Below, piece after piece: positions 33,845 through 42,267 of a stretch of DNA of 64,000 bases. The position numbers and the translations under genes were made by a program. Position 1 is the stretch's first letter, and each line of letters opens with the position of its first letter. This stretch comes from Cellulomonas sp. S1-8. Its GTDB lineage: Bacteria; Actinomycetota; Actinomycetes; Actinomycetales; Cellulomonadaceae. The notes under the pieces are model-generated. The model saw nothing but the letters and a program-made list of their open reading frames with translations. It made no database searches and was not told the DNA's origin. The stretch spans positions 310,001 through 374,000 of the forward strand of contig NZ_CP110806.1 of NCBI RefSeq assembly GCF_026184235.1, written 5' to 3'.

Positions 33845-34636
33845 TCACTCCCGCGCGGGGCGGACCTGCGCCTGGAGGGTGACGGTGCCGTCGGGGGCTG
33901 TGGCCTGGCGGTACACGCCGGTGGTGCGCAGGCCGCGTCGCGCCAGCTCGGCGTCGAGGGTGATCCACGCGTCGGCGACGTCGGCGGGGCGCTCGTCGAA
34001 CGTCACCGACACCCCCTCGTCCACCGCGTCCACGTCGACGACGTCCAGCCCGGCCGCGCTCACGGCGGGCGACGTGGTGCCGACCGTGACGACGATCTCG
34101 TCGTCGGCGGTCCCGTCGTAGGTGTGGACGATCTCGACCTCGCTCACGTCCTGCGCCGCGACGTGGTCGCGGACGCGTGCCAGGAGCGCGGCGACGGCGT
34201 GCGGGATCTCGGTCTCGTCCCGCACCGACGAGCGGACGGCGACCAGCCGCAGCGCGGGCAGGGGGGTCAGGTGCAGCGTGCTCATGGCGGTACGGCTCCC
34301 GTGCTCGAGGGACGCGAGGCGCGAGCGCACCTCGGCGAGACGTGCCGATGCCTCGTCGACCTGGACCACCAGCTCGCGCTCGCGGGCCCGCAGCAGCTCG
34401 ACCAGGCGCTGCTCGGTGAGCGTCGCGTCGAGCAGGGCGCCGATCGCGTCCAGCCCGAACCCCAGGGAACGCAGGGACGCCACCACCCGCACCCGCCCGA
34501 CCTGGCTGTCCTCGTACCGGCGGTAGCCGGTGGACGGGTCGACGGCTGCCGGCTGCAGCAGCCCGAGCTGTTCCCAGTGGCGCAGCATGCGCCGGGACAC
34601 CCCGGTGGTCTGCGCGACCTCTCCGATGCTCAACAT
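33845..34636 (-). CDS. MerR regulator with GyrI-like effector-binding domain
   Basis: 263 residues. MLSIGEVAQTTGVSRRMLRHWEQLGLLQP is the MerR HTH with a Q-L-G turn, followed by a coiled helix and then a GyrI/Bacterial transcription activator effector-binding fold (ALRLVAVRSSVRDETEIPHAV, DVSEVEIVHTYDG). It resembles the BltR type that senses drugs. Its promoter has a 19-bp spacer, typical of MerR autoregulation. Confidence 0.9.
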   Translation of the reverse strand: MLSIGEVAQTTGVSRRMLRHWEQLGLLQPAAVDPSTGYRRYEDSQVGRVRVVASLRSLGFGLDAIGALLDATLTEQRLVELLRARERELVVQVDEASARLAEVRSRLASLEHGSRTAMSTLHLTPLPALRLVAVRSSVRDETEIPHAVAALLARVRDHVAAQDVSEVEIVHTYDGTADDEIVVTVGTTSPAVSAAGLDVVDVDAVDEGVSVTFDERPADVADAWITLDAELARRGLRTTGVYRQATAPDGTVTLQAQVRPARE

Positions 34637-34645
34637 GTCCCGACC

Positions 34646-34676
34646 ATCGGACCCCGTCCCACGGTGTGAAGGTCAA
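34646..34676 (-). promoter_or_regulatory. MerR-type promoter with 19-bp spacer
   Basis: On the minus strand TTGACC (34676-34671) is followed after 19 bases by TCCGAT (34651-34646), ten bases before the ATG at 34636. Extended spacing is the hallmark of promoters twisted by MerR proteins. The transcript would have a very short leader. Confidence 0.6.
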
Positions 34677-34767
34677 GCGCGGAGTGTCGCCAGTGCCCAG
34701 AGTGGTCAGTCGTGGGGCGGTGTGAGCGCGCACATGCCTCATCTGTGACCACTTTCGGCGTGGCGCG

Positions 34768-35172
34768 TCAGACGAGCCGCAGCAGGCCGGCCTCGGTGGG
34801 GCGCAGGCCGCAGGCGTCCTCGTAGAAGTCGACCAGGTGGGGCTCGTAGTCGGCGTGCAGCCAGTGGGCGCCCGCGCGACGTGCCTCGTCGGCCGCCGCC
34901 CGGACCAGCGCGCTCCCGACGCCCTGCCGTCCGACGTCGGCGGCCACGCACGTGTCCAGCACGATCGCGTGCACGCCGCCGTCGCCGATGACGTTGACGA
35001 AACCCACGAGCCGACCGTCGAGGCGCGCGGTGACCCACGTCAGGCTGTGGTCCGCCAGGCGCTGCCGCCAGGGTGTCGGGGTCGGCGGGTGGTCGAACGC
35101 GGCCGCGTGCAGGGCGTCGAGCTCCGCGTCGGTCAGGTCACCGCGGGGCTGCAGGTCGATCGCCGGGTCCAC
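34768..35172 (-). CDS. GNAT family N-acetyltransferase
   Basis: 134 residues: LDGRLVGFVNVIGDGGVHAIVLDTCVAADVGRQGVGSALVRAAADEAR holds motif A (GRQGVGS), with the ADYEPHLVDFYEDACGL motif B. Starts with GTG at 35172, 14 bases after the stop of the secreted calcium-repeat protein, possibly co-transcribed with it. Substrate unknown. Confidence 0.85.
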   Translation of the reverse strand: MDPAIDLQPRGDLTDAELDALHAAAFDHPPTPTPWRQRLADHSLTWVTARLDGRLVGFVNVIGDGGVHAIVLDTCVAADVGRQGVGSALVRAAADEARRAGAHWLHADYEPHLVDFYEDACGLRPTEAGLLRLV

Positions 35173-35186
35173 GAGGACATCGTGCC

Positions 35187-36779
35187 TCAGTCGGTCCGGC
35201 TCCCGTCGTGGACCTCGAGGAACGGGTCGGCGACCTGCCCGTCGCCCGTCGGGGCACCCGTGGGAGTGGGGAGCATCGGCCCCCGCGACCCGGTGGGCGT
35301 CGGCGTGGGCGGCATCGGCGGGGTGGTCGGTGACGGCGACGTCGGCGGTGTCGGCCCGCGGGAACCCGTCGGCGTCGGCATGGGCGGCGTCGGCGAGCCC
35401 GTCGGCGACGGGGTGGGCCCGCGTGTCCCCGTCGGCGTCGGTGTCGGCGGAGGCGGCGGCATGGTGAACGTGGGGGTGGGGTCCGGCTCGTTGCACGACA
35501 CCAGCTCGTCCGACGGGTCCGCCGTGCACGCGTCGGCGGCGGCGCCACCGTCGAGGCGGTCGTTGCCCTCGACGCCGTCGGCGCCTCGCAGCGCGTCGCT
35601 GCCGTCCAGGCCCTGCAGCAGGTCGGCACCCGGCCCGCCCACGAGGGTGTCCTCCCACCGCGAGCCCGTCAGGACGTCGTCCCCGTGGCCGCCGCGCACC
35701 TCCTCGATGTCGTGCCAGGACGCCCACGGCGCCGGGGCGCCCACGGAGTCGCCCTCGCCGGGCGCGCCGTCGCCGCCGAGCGCGTCGAGCGTCACCGTCA
35801 CCGGTGCGGTGCGCGCGCTGTAGTCGGCGACGTCGTGCCCGGGCCCGCCGACGAGCTGGTGGGCGCCGTCGGGTGCGGCGCCCGTGACGAAGCGGTCGTC
35901 GCCCTGGCCACCCTCGGCCCGACCGCTGTCCCTGCCGTTGTCCAGCACGTCGTCGCCCCAGCCGCCCTGCAGCAGGTCGTGGCCGTCACCGCCCAGCAGG
36001 GTGTCGTCACCCTCGCCGCCGATGAGCACGTCGTCGCCCCCGAGCCCGCGGACGCGGTCGTCGCCGTCGCCCGCGCAGATGACGTCGGCGCGGCGCGTGC
36101 CGACCAGGTCGTCCGGGCCGTCGGTGCCGCGGATCGTGCACGGGCGCCCCGGTGCGGTGTCGTAGCGGACGTAGTCCCACGTCGACGTGCCCTGGTACGT
36201 CTCGAAGCCCAGCGCGACGGTGCCGCCGCCCGTGCCCGCGAACGTCTTGTCGATGACGGTGCGCCCGTCGACGGTGAGCCGGACCTGCTGCCCGCGCGCC
36301 TCCAGGTGGTACCTGTGCATGCGGGAGGTGTCGAGCGGGACGACCTCGCGGTCCGCGTACGGGTACAGGATGCACAGCCCGTCGACCCCGAACCCGAGGT
36401 GCATGAGGTCGGTCGTGTCGCCCACCCACAGCAGCGTCGCCGGCGTGCCGGTCTGCTCGTCGAGGCAGCCCTTCGTCGTGTCGCTGCCCAGACGCATGCG
36501 GAAGTCGACGTCCCAGCCCGTCAGGCGGTTTGCCGAGCCCGTCCAGTCGGCCGGTGTCTCGTACTCCAGCAGCATGACGAGCGTCTCCTCGCCGATGGTG
36601 ATCGCACCGCCGCGCGTCGAGGCGACCGGTTCACCGCTGAATCCCCGCACCTGCCACGGGTCCGACGGCGCCCAGCGGAACTCCTGGCGCTGCACGTCAC
36701 CCGCCCAGGCCGGAGCGGGCAGGAGCAGGGTGGCGGCCAGGACCGTGGCGACGGTCAGGCCGAGCCGGGTACGCCTCAT
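35187..36779 (-). CDS. Secreted lectin-like protein with calcium-binding (RTX-type) repeats and PT-rich tail
   Basis: 530 residues. Signal peptide (LLPAPAWA-GDVQ), an N-terminal jelly-roll domain resembling LamG/DUF1080 (about 30-215; GFSGEPVAST, WDVDFRMRLG, VDGRTVIDKTF, ALGFETYQGTSTWDYVRYD), then hemolysin-type nonapeptide repeats such as GGDDVLIGGEGDDTLLGGDGHDLLQGG in segments (220-390), and a Pro/Thr-rich C-terminus with PTPTGSRGP repeats. Probably binds Ca2+ and polysaccharide. No catalytic residues were recognised. An operator identical in core to those of the GH5 and esterase genes lies 75 bases upstream. ATG at 36779 follows GGGGGAG. Confidence 0.75.
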   Translation of the reverse strand: MRRTRLGLTVATVLAATLLLPAPAWAGDVQRQEFRWAPSDPWQVRGFSGEPVASTRGGAITIGEETLVMLLEYETPADWTGSANRLTGWDVDFRMRLGSDTTKGCLDEQTGTPATLLWVGDTTDLMHLGFGVDGLCILYPYADREVVPLDTSRMHRYHLEARGQQVRLTVDGRTVIDKTFAGTGGGTVALGFETYQGTSTWDYVRYDTAPGRPCTIRGTDGPDDLVGTRRADVICAGDGDDRVRGLGGDDVLIGGEGDDTLLGGDGHDLLQGGWGDDVLDNGRDSGRAEGGQGDDRFVTGAAPDGAHQLVGGPGHDVADYSARTAPVTVTLDALGGDGAPGEGDSVGAPAPWASWHDIEEVRGGHGDDVLTGSRWEDTLVGGPGADLLQGLDGSDALRGADGVEGNDRLDGGAAADACTADPSDELVSCNEPDPTPTFTMPPPPPTPTPTGTRGPTPSPTGSPTPPMPTPTGSRGPTPPTSPSPTTPPMPPTPTPTGSRGPMLPTPTGAPTGDGQVADPFLEVHDGSRTD

Positions 36780-36852
36780 CGTCGAGCTCCCCCTGTGGCA
36801 GGTGCTTCGCACGATAGGGACGCACGGGCCCGCGCGGGGCCGCGGCCAGGAC

Positions 36853-36866
36853 GCGAAACGCTTCGT
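36853..36866. promoter_or_regulatory. Operator candidate GCGAAACGCTTCGT
   Basis: Same 10-base core (36855-36864) as the sites before the esterase and the GH5 glucanase, 74 bases upstream of the calcium-repeat protein. Confidence 0.55.
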
Positions 36867-36896
36867 TCTGGCCGCACTGCCCGTCGGGGCAGGCCG

Positions 36897-37721
36897 TCAG
36901 CGGCGACGGGCCGCGACGGTCGTGACGATCGGGGCGAGCAGCGCGACGCCGGCGGCGACGAACGCGGCGGTCGCGACCGTCTCGTCGAGCACCGGGCCGT
37001 TCGTGCGGCCGATCCCGATCCACATCAGGCCCCAGGCCATCGCCAGGCCGATCGGGACGACGACGCTCGGCCGGACCCGGCCGAACGCCGCGTACGTCAC
37101 GGCGAGCGCGGCGGCGGCCGTGATCACGACGACGGACCAGGTGGTCGCACCGAGGCCGAGCTCGCCGACGTCGGCGACGGACAGGAAGGCCGCGGTGTTC
37201 GCGAGCGTCGCGACGCTCACCCAGCCCAGGTACAGCCCGATCGTCACGTCGGTGACCAGGGACGTCGCGGTCCCGGTGTGCGGGAGGCGGACGAGCTTGA
37301 CGTAGATCGTCGCCAGGACGGCGAGCAGCGAGACGATCACGAGCACGCTGCCGCCGACCGAGCCGGCCTGGACGACGCCGATCCACACGGCGTTGAGCAG
37401 CATCGACGCCAGCACCCACCACGAGACGGCGCGCAGGCGGGGGTCGGCGCCCTGGCGCGGCAGGGCCTGGACGACCGCGAAGACCGCCAGACCGGTGTAG
37501 ATGAGCGACCAGATCGAGAACGCCGGGGTGTCCGGTGCGAGCGGGGTCGCGGTCGCGGACAGGGCGCCGCCCGCAGCCTCGGCGATCGGCTGGCCGCCGA
37601 ACGCGCCCGAGCCGATCGTCGCGCCGACGATGGCGACGACCGCCCCGACGAGGACCGTGACCTGCCGGACCCGGTCACGGGAGGTGGTGGGAGTGTCGAG
37701 TGCCCTCTGCTTGGTCTCCAT
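36897..37721 (-). CDS. TspO/MBR-like tryptophan-rich membrane protein
   Basis: 274 residues and about eight helices. FSIWSLIYTGLAVFAVVQAL and LNAVWIGVV resemble the PPxWVFxxxWxxLY and N-x-x-W motifs of TspO/tryptophan-rich sensory proteins as found in the longer actinobacterial variants. TspO proteins bind porphyrins and affect redox stress. ATG at 37721 without a strong ribosome site. Confidence 0.7.
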   Translation of the reverse strand: METKQRALDTPTTSRDRVRQVTVLVGAVVAIVGATIGSGAFGGQPIAEAAGGALSATATPLAPDTPAFSIWSLIYTGLAVFAVVQALPRQGADPRLRAVSWWVLASMLLNAVWIGVVQAGSVGGSVLVIVSLLAVLATIYVKLVRLPHTGTATSLVTDVTIGLYLGWVSVATLANTAAFLSVADVGELGLGATTWSVVVITAAAALAVTYAAFGRVRPSVVVPIGLAMAWGLMWIGIGRTNGPVLDETVATAAFVAAGVALLAPIVTTVAARRR

Positions 37722-37813
37722 GGGACCAGGATGGCAACAGTCAGCCTGCTGAGCATCTTGAGAGATGTCCGGTTCGGCGCGCCGGACGAGGGGCCCGCAC
37801 CTACGGTGAGGCG

Positions 37814-38104
37814 ATGTCGCTCCCCGCTGCCGCAGTCGACCGTCTCATCGGGATCTACCAGCGCCGGCTCTCGCCCCGCAAGGGCTGGGGCTGCGCGCAC
37901 CGCGTGGCGCACGGGGGTGCGTCCTGCTCGGCGGCGGTGCGTCAGCTGGTCGCGCAGCGGGGCGTCGGACGGGCGCTGCTCCCGACCGTGGCGCGGTTCG
38001 TCGCGTGCGCCCAGGCGGCCTCGCTCCTGGCGCAGACGGACGTCAGCGGCGTGTGCTGCTGCGGCGGCATCCCGATCCCGTTCCGCTTCCCCGGCCGCGG
38101 CTGA
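37814..38104 (+). CDS. YidD-like membrane insertion factor paralogue
   Basis: 96 residues: LIGIYQRRLSPRKGWGCAHRVAHGGASCSAAVRQLVAQRGVGRAL parallels the YidD layout (LIxxYQRxiSP...CxxxPTCSxYxxxAL), but the PTCSxY stretch is replaced by GGASCSAA and it carries extra cysteines in a CCCGG ending. It stands away from rnpA/yidC, so it may be a divergent paralogue with a different job. Start ATG at 37814. Confidence 0.7.
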   Translation: MSLPAAAVDRLIGIYQRRLSPRKGWGCAHRVAHGGASCSAAVRQLVAQRGVGRALLPTVARFVACAQAASLLAQTDVSGVCCCGGIPIPFRFPGRG

Positions 38105-38137
38105 CCCGCCCGTGGACCGCCCCCTCGCCGGGGGTGG

Positions 38138-38737
38138 TCAGCGCAGGAGGAGGGCGAAGGCGTCGGCGACCAGGGTCGCGTCGTCGTCGTCGAGCCCGAG
38201 CTTGGCGAATCCGCGCTGGCGCGAGAGCACGGCCAGGCCGTGCAGCATCGCCCAGATGCTCCGGGACAGGACGCGCGGGTCGGTGCCGGCCGGCAGGGCG
38301 CCCGCGTCCTGCGCCGCGACGACGGCCCGGACGAGCGGCACGAACGTCGGTGCGCCGGCCTCGATCACCTCGTCCCCGCGCTCGGTGAACATGATGGCGA
38401 AGACGGCCGGGTGCTCGCGGGCGAACGTCAGGTAGGCCACCCCGAGGGCGTGGAGCAGCTCGCGGGGGTCGGTCGCCGTGCGTGCGCCGCGCTCGAGAGC
38501 GGCCCCGAACAGGCCGTACCCCTCGACGCAGAGGGCGTCGAGCAGGGCGTCGCGGTCGGCGAAGTGCCGGTAGGGGGCGGCGGTGCTGACGCCGAGGCGC
38601 CGGGCCAGCGCGCTGAGGCTGAAGCCGTCCAGGCCGCGGTCGGCCAGCATCTCGCGCGCGCCGTCGAGCAGCGCCTCCCGCAGGGCCCCGTGGTGGTACG
38701 TGGTGCGCTCAGGCGGGGTTCGAGGGGCGGACGGCAT
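38138..38737 (-). CDS. TetR family regulator
   Basis: 199 residues: ALREALLDGAREMLADRGLDGFSLSALARRLGVSTAAPYRHFADRDALLDAL in parts gives the HTH with the STAAPYRHF recognition helix; a TetR_C_33/WHG-like C-terminal domain (LGVAYLTFAREHPAVFAIMF) follows. Divergent from the DUF2306 gene, which it probably represses. Confidence 0.9.
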   Translation of the reverse strand: MPSAPRTPPERTTYHHGALREALLDGAREMLADRGLDGFSLSALARRLGVSTAAPYRHFADRDALLDALCVEGYGLFGAALERGARTATDPRELLHALGVAYLTFAREHPAVFAIMFTERGDEVIEAGAPTFVPLVRAVVAAQDAGALPAGTDPRVLSRSIWAMLHGLAVLSRQRGFAKLGLDDDDATLVADAFALLLR

Positions 38738-38749
38738 GTTGACGACTCT

Positions 38750-38786
38750 AACATTCGGCCCTATGTTGCAACCGCTCACAATGTGA
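38750..38786. promoter_or_regulatory. Two dyads between TetR and DUF2306 genes
   Basis: AACAT-8-ATGTT (38750-38767) and TCACAATGTGA (38776-38786). Both AT-rich against the background; candidate TetR operators. Confidence 0.6.
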
Positions 38787-38811
38787 ACGGCTCTCGCATC
38801 GGAGGATCGCC

Positions 38812-39540
38812 ATGTCCACCACCACCGCTCGTCGCGCAGAGCCACGCACCCGTGGGCGGGTCAGGCGGGGGGCCGGCCTCGCCGTCGTCGGCGTCCTCGC
38901 GCTGACCATCGCCGTGATCTCCCTCGTGACCTACGGGACGGCGAGCCTCGACCAGCTCGCAGCGCAGGGCGGCGGCCTCGGTGGTGCGTACGCGCAGGCC
39001 GCGCCGTTCTTCCAGGTCGCCCTCTACGTGCACATCGCCACCGCATCGGTCGCGCTCCTGCTCGGACCGCTGCAGCTCTCGAGCACGCTCCGACGACGAC
39101 GCCCCCGGCTGCACCGCGTCACCGGCCGCGTCTACCTCGTGGCGGTCGGCGTCGGGAGCGTGACGGGCCTGGCGATCCTGCCGGTCAACAGCGCGGGCCT
39201 CGTCGGGGTGTTCGGCTTCGGCACGCTCGCCGTGCTGTGGGCCGTCACCGCGACGCGCGCCCTGCGGGCCATCCGCGGCGGGGACGTCGCCGGGCACCAG
39301 GCCTGGATGCTGCGCAACTACGCCCTGACGTTCGCCGCGGTGACGCTGCGGCTCTGGACCGCCCTCCTGATGGGCGCGCACATGGCGGTCGCCGGCCCCG
39401 GCGCCGACGAGGGAGCCGCGTTCGCGAACGCCTACGCCGCCGTGCCCTTCCTGTGCTGGCTGCCCAACCTGGTGGTCGCCGAGTGGCTGGTGCGCCGCCG
39501 GGGACTGCCGTCGTACGCGCTGCCGACGACCCCGGTCTGA
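38812..39540 (+). CDS. DUF2306 membrane protein
   Basis: 242 residues and about six helices. Conserved DUF2306 elements: HIATASVALLLGPLQLSSTLR, PRLHRVTGRVYLVAV, and HQAWMLRNYALTFAAVTLRLW. The histidines may bind metal or heme but the function is unknown. ATG preceded by GGAGGA. Controlled, by position, by the divergent TetR. Confidence 0.88.
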   Translation: MSTTTARRAEPRTRGRVRRGAGLAVVGVLALTIAVISLVTYGTASLDQLAAQGGGLGGAYAQAAPFFQVALYVHIATASVALLLGPLQLSSTLRRRRPRLHRVTGRVYLVAVGVGSVTGLAILPVNSAGLVGVFGFGTLAVLWAVTATRALRAIRGGDVAGHQAWMLRNYALTFAAVTLRLWTALLMGAHMAVAGPGADEGAAFANAYAAVPFLCWLPNLVVAEWLVRRRGLPSYALPTTPV

Positions 39541-39597
39541 ACAGTGGGGTGCGCCACTGGCGGGTGCGCGCGGACGGACGACCCGGCGGGGCCCGGG

Positions 39598-40299
39598 TCA
39601 CCCAGGTGAACCCGCCCGCCACCCCCGCAGGAGCGCGACGAACTCGGCGGGCCGGGTCGGGTGCACGTCGTGCCCGGCGTCGATCGTCGCCATCGTCCCG
39701 GCGGGGAACCGGGCCGCGAGCCGCGCCAGGCGGCCCTGGTCGACGAAGCTCGTCGGTCCGCCGCCGATCACCAGCGTCGGCACCGCGACCTGCCCTGCCC
39801 GCCGCCACCACGCGGGCCGTCGCCGGTCGAGCTCGCGCAGCACGGTCGGTCGGACCTCGTGGTCGTACGGCACCGGGCCGCCGGGACGGTCCGGCGGCAC
39901 CACGCGGACCGGCGGGGACCAGACCGGCGGGGGTGGAGGCGAGTCCTCGACGACGAGCGCCGCGACGAGGTCCGGCCGCGCCTGGGCGAGCACGATCGCC
40001 ACGACACCGCCCATCGAGTGCCCGACGACGGTCGCCGCCCGCACCCCCAGCAGGTCCATCAGCCGCGCGACGTCGTCGGCCATCTCGGCGAGCGCATAGC
40101 TGCCCGGGCGGCCGCTCGCTCCGTGCCCGCGCAGGTCGGGGACCACGAGCCGGTGGTCGGCGACGAGCCGCGGGACCACCGCCTTCCACGAGGACCCGTC
40201 GCTGGCCGCGCCCATGCCGTGCAGGAGGACGACGGCGGGAGCGTCCTCGGGACCGTGCAGCTCGTACGCGAGGACGACCCCGGGCAGCTCGACGCGCAT
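39598..40299 (-). CDS. Alpha/beta hydrolase
   Basis: 233 residues: oxyanion region LLHGMGAASDG, DLRGHGAS, nucleophile motif VGHSMGG, and the end DAGHDVHPTRPAEF with the catalytic histidine. It resembles small esterases/lactonases of the proline-iminopeptidase group. ATG at 40299. Substrate unknown. Confidence 0.88.
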   Translation of the reverse strand: MRVELPGVVLAYELHGPEDAPAVVLLHGMGAASDGSSWKAVVPRLVADHRLVVPDLRGHGASGRPGSYALAEMADDVARLMDLLGVRAATVVGHSMGGVVAIVLAQARPDLVAALVVEDSPPPPPVWSPPVRVVPPDRPGGPVPYDHEVRPTVLRELDRRRPAWWRRAGQVAVPTLVIGGGPTSFVDQGRLARLAARFPAGTMATIDAGHDVHPTRPAEFVALLRGWRAGSPG

Positions 40300-40422
40300 G
40301 CGGACATGGTGGCAGCCGCGTCGGCAGTGCGTGACGCGACGACGCCGCCCCTCCGCAGGCGGGATCGGCCCGCCCGCTGCAGGATCGACCTCGACACCAT
40401 CCCCGACGAGGTGAGGTACCCC

Positions 40423-40815
40423 GTGGAGCACTGGACGATCGCGACCGCCGCGCAGGAGAGCCCGGACTTCCGGCGCGTGCTGTGGACCGGCGAGCACACG
40501 CAGCTCGTCATCATGACGATCCCGCCGGGCGGTGAGATCGGCGAGGAGGTCCACGAGGACACCGACCAGATCCTCACGTTCGTGTCCGGGACGGGCAAGG
40601 CCATCGTCTCGGGTCAGCAGCGCAACGTCGCGCAGGGCGACCTCGTCGTCGTCCCCGCCGGCCGCACGCACAACTTCCTCAACACGGGCGAGAACCCGCT
40701 GATCCTCTACACGGTCTACGGCCCGCCCGACCACGCCGAGGGCGCCGTCCACCACACCAAGGAGGAGGCCGACGCCCTGGAGGAGGCGGGCAAGGACGAG
40801 CCGCCCACCGAGTGA
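40423..40815 (+). CDS. Cupin domain protein
   Basis: 130 residues starting VEHWTIATAAQES. Cupin motif 1 reads PPGGEIGEEVHEDTDQILTF, where the usual HxH is HxD, and motif 2 GDLVVVPAGRTHNFLNTG is complete. It probably binds a metal; many relatives are isomerases or storage proteins of unknown role. GTG at 40423 fits the AGGTGAGG six bases before; GTG at 40411 is also in frame. Confidence 0.85.
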   Translation: MEHWTIATAAQESPDFRRVLWTGEHTQLVIMTIPPGGEIGEEVHEDTDQILTFVSGTGKAIVSGQQRNVAQGDLVVVPAGRTHNFLNTGENPLILYTVYGPPDHAEGAVHHTKEEADALEEAGKDEPPTE

Positions 40816-40820
40816 CGGGC

Positions 40821-40849
40821 GCGGCGCCGGGCCCCTGGCCCGGCGCCGC
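40821..40849 (+). terminator. 13-bp hairpin after cupin gene
   Basis: Bases 40821-40833 pair perfectly with 40837-40849 around the loop CCT, directly after the cupin stop. Confidence 0.85.
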
Positions 40850-40980
40850 CGGCCGTCCACCGGACGCTCCTCCTCGACGCGGCCCGCCCACGGACGGTCG
40901 CGCGCTCACCCGTAGCGGCTGATCCGCCACCCGGGCGGCGCGCGGGACCCTGGGACCCGGAGCAGAGGACGGGGTCCCAC

Positions 40981-42267
40981 ATGTTCTTCCGCCGTGCCGC
41001 ACGACCGCCCCGAGGTGCCGCCGTCACGCCGGCGCCCGTGGTGCCGATCCCTGCCCTCCCCCCGGCCGCCGCGTCGTCGCGCGCGCGCTGGATCGTCCCG
41101 CTCCTGGTCGGGGCGGTGATCGCCGCGTGGGCGGGCATCCTGCTGTGGCGTGCCGCGTCGGCGATGGGCACGGTGTTCACGATCGTCGCCATCTCATGGT
41201 TCCTGTCCCTGGTGCTCGAACCCCCCGTCGGGTGGTTCGTGCGCCGGGGAGCCCGCCGGAGCACGGCCACCGGCGTGGTCGGGCTGGTGTCCCTGATCGG
41301 GGTCGTCGCTGTCGCGTGGGTCTTCGGCGATCTCTTCGTCGAGCAGCTCGTCGCGCTCGTCGAGGGCATCCCGGGGGTGCTCGCGGGACTCCGCGAGGCC
41401 GCCCAGGACGGTCTCGGCGTGGTCCTGCCCGAGTCCGACGTGCTGGTCTCCGGCGTGGTGCAGCGGTGGGGGGACGAGGTCGCCCTCGCGGTCGTGAGCA
41501 TCGGCGACTCGATCATCGGGGCGTTGGTGATGGCGAGCTCGGTGCTGCTCGTCACCTACTACATGACGGCTGCCGGCCCGCGGATGCGCGTGGCGATCTG
41601 CCGGACGCTGACGCCGCGGCGCCAGGCCCAGGTCCTCCAGCTGTGGGGCATCGCCCAGACCAAGGTCTCGAACTTCATCAGCTCGCGCATCGCCCTGGCG
41701 GCGCTGTGCACCGTGTTCACCGGGGTCTTCCTGACGCTCGTCGGCGTCCCGTACGCGCTGCCGCTGGCGCTGTTCACCGGCGTGGTGTCGCAGTTCGTCC
41801 CGACCATCGGCACCTACATCGGCGGGGCGGTCCCCATCGCGGTCGCGCTCGTCGAGAGCGTCGGCATGGGCGTCGCGGTGCTGGTCTTCGTCGTCTGCTA
41901 CCAGCAGGTCGAGAACCTGGTCTTCTCGCCCCGGATCGCCAGGTCCACGATGGAGCTCGACCCCGCCGTGTCCTTCCTCGCGGTCATCTCGTTCGGTGCG
42001 GTGTTCGGTGCCCTCGGGGCGTTCCTGGCGCTCCCGGTCGCGGCGACGATCCAGGCGGTCGCGACGACGTACGGGCGACGCCACGACCTCATCGACTCGG
42101 CGATGCTCACGGAGACGCCGGTCCGACGTGACGCGGACGCACCGCCCGGGCAGGCGAGCCCGTCGGACGGGCCGCCGGCTCCGACGGGCCGCTCGTGGCG
42201 ACGGCTGATCCCCCGCCGCCGGGCCCGGTCCGCCGCTGCGCCCGCGCCCTCACCCGAGACGTCCTAG
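40981..42267 (+). CDS. AI-2E family transporter
   Basis: 428 residues. Family features: ISWFLSLVLEPPVGWFVRRG, a long amphipathic middle helix (LVEGIPGVLAGLREAAQDGLG), LLVTYYMTAAGPRMRVAICRTLTP, VGVPYALPLALFTGVVSQFVPTIGTYIGGAVP and VCYQQVENLVFSPRIARSTMELDPAVSFLAV, all typical of the AI-2E/PerM group. Function may be export of small molecules or sodium-coupled transport. The C-terminal 60 residues are hydrophilic and proline-rich. Its stop shares the CTAG tetramer with the stop of the convergent hydrolase. Confidence 0.93.
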   Translation: MFFRRAARPPRGAAVTPAPVVPIPALPPAAASSRARWIVPLLVGAVIAAWAGILLWRAASAMGTVFTIVAISWFLSLVLEPPVGWFVRRGARRSTATGVVGLVSLIGVVAVAWVFGDLFVEQLVALVEGIPGVLAGLREAAQDGLGVVLPESDVLVSGVVQRWGDEVALAVVSIGDSIIGALVMASSVLLVTYYMTAAGPRMRVAICRTLTPRRQAQVLQLWGIAQTKVSNFISSRIALAALCTVFTGVFLTLVGVPYALPLALFTGVVSQFVPTIGTYIGGAVPIAVALVESVGMGVAVLVFVVCYQQVENLVFSPRIARSTMELDPAVSFLAVISFGAVFGALGAFLALPVAATIQAVATTYGRRHDLIDSAMLTETPVRRDADAPPGQASPSDGPPAPTGRSWRRLIPRRRARSAAAPAPSPETS

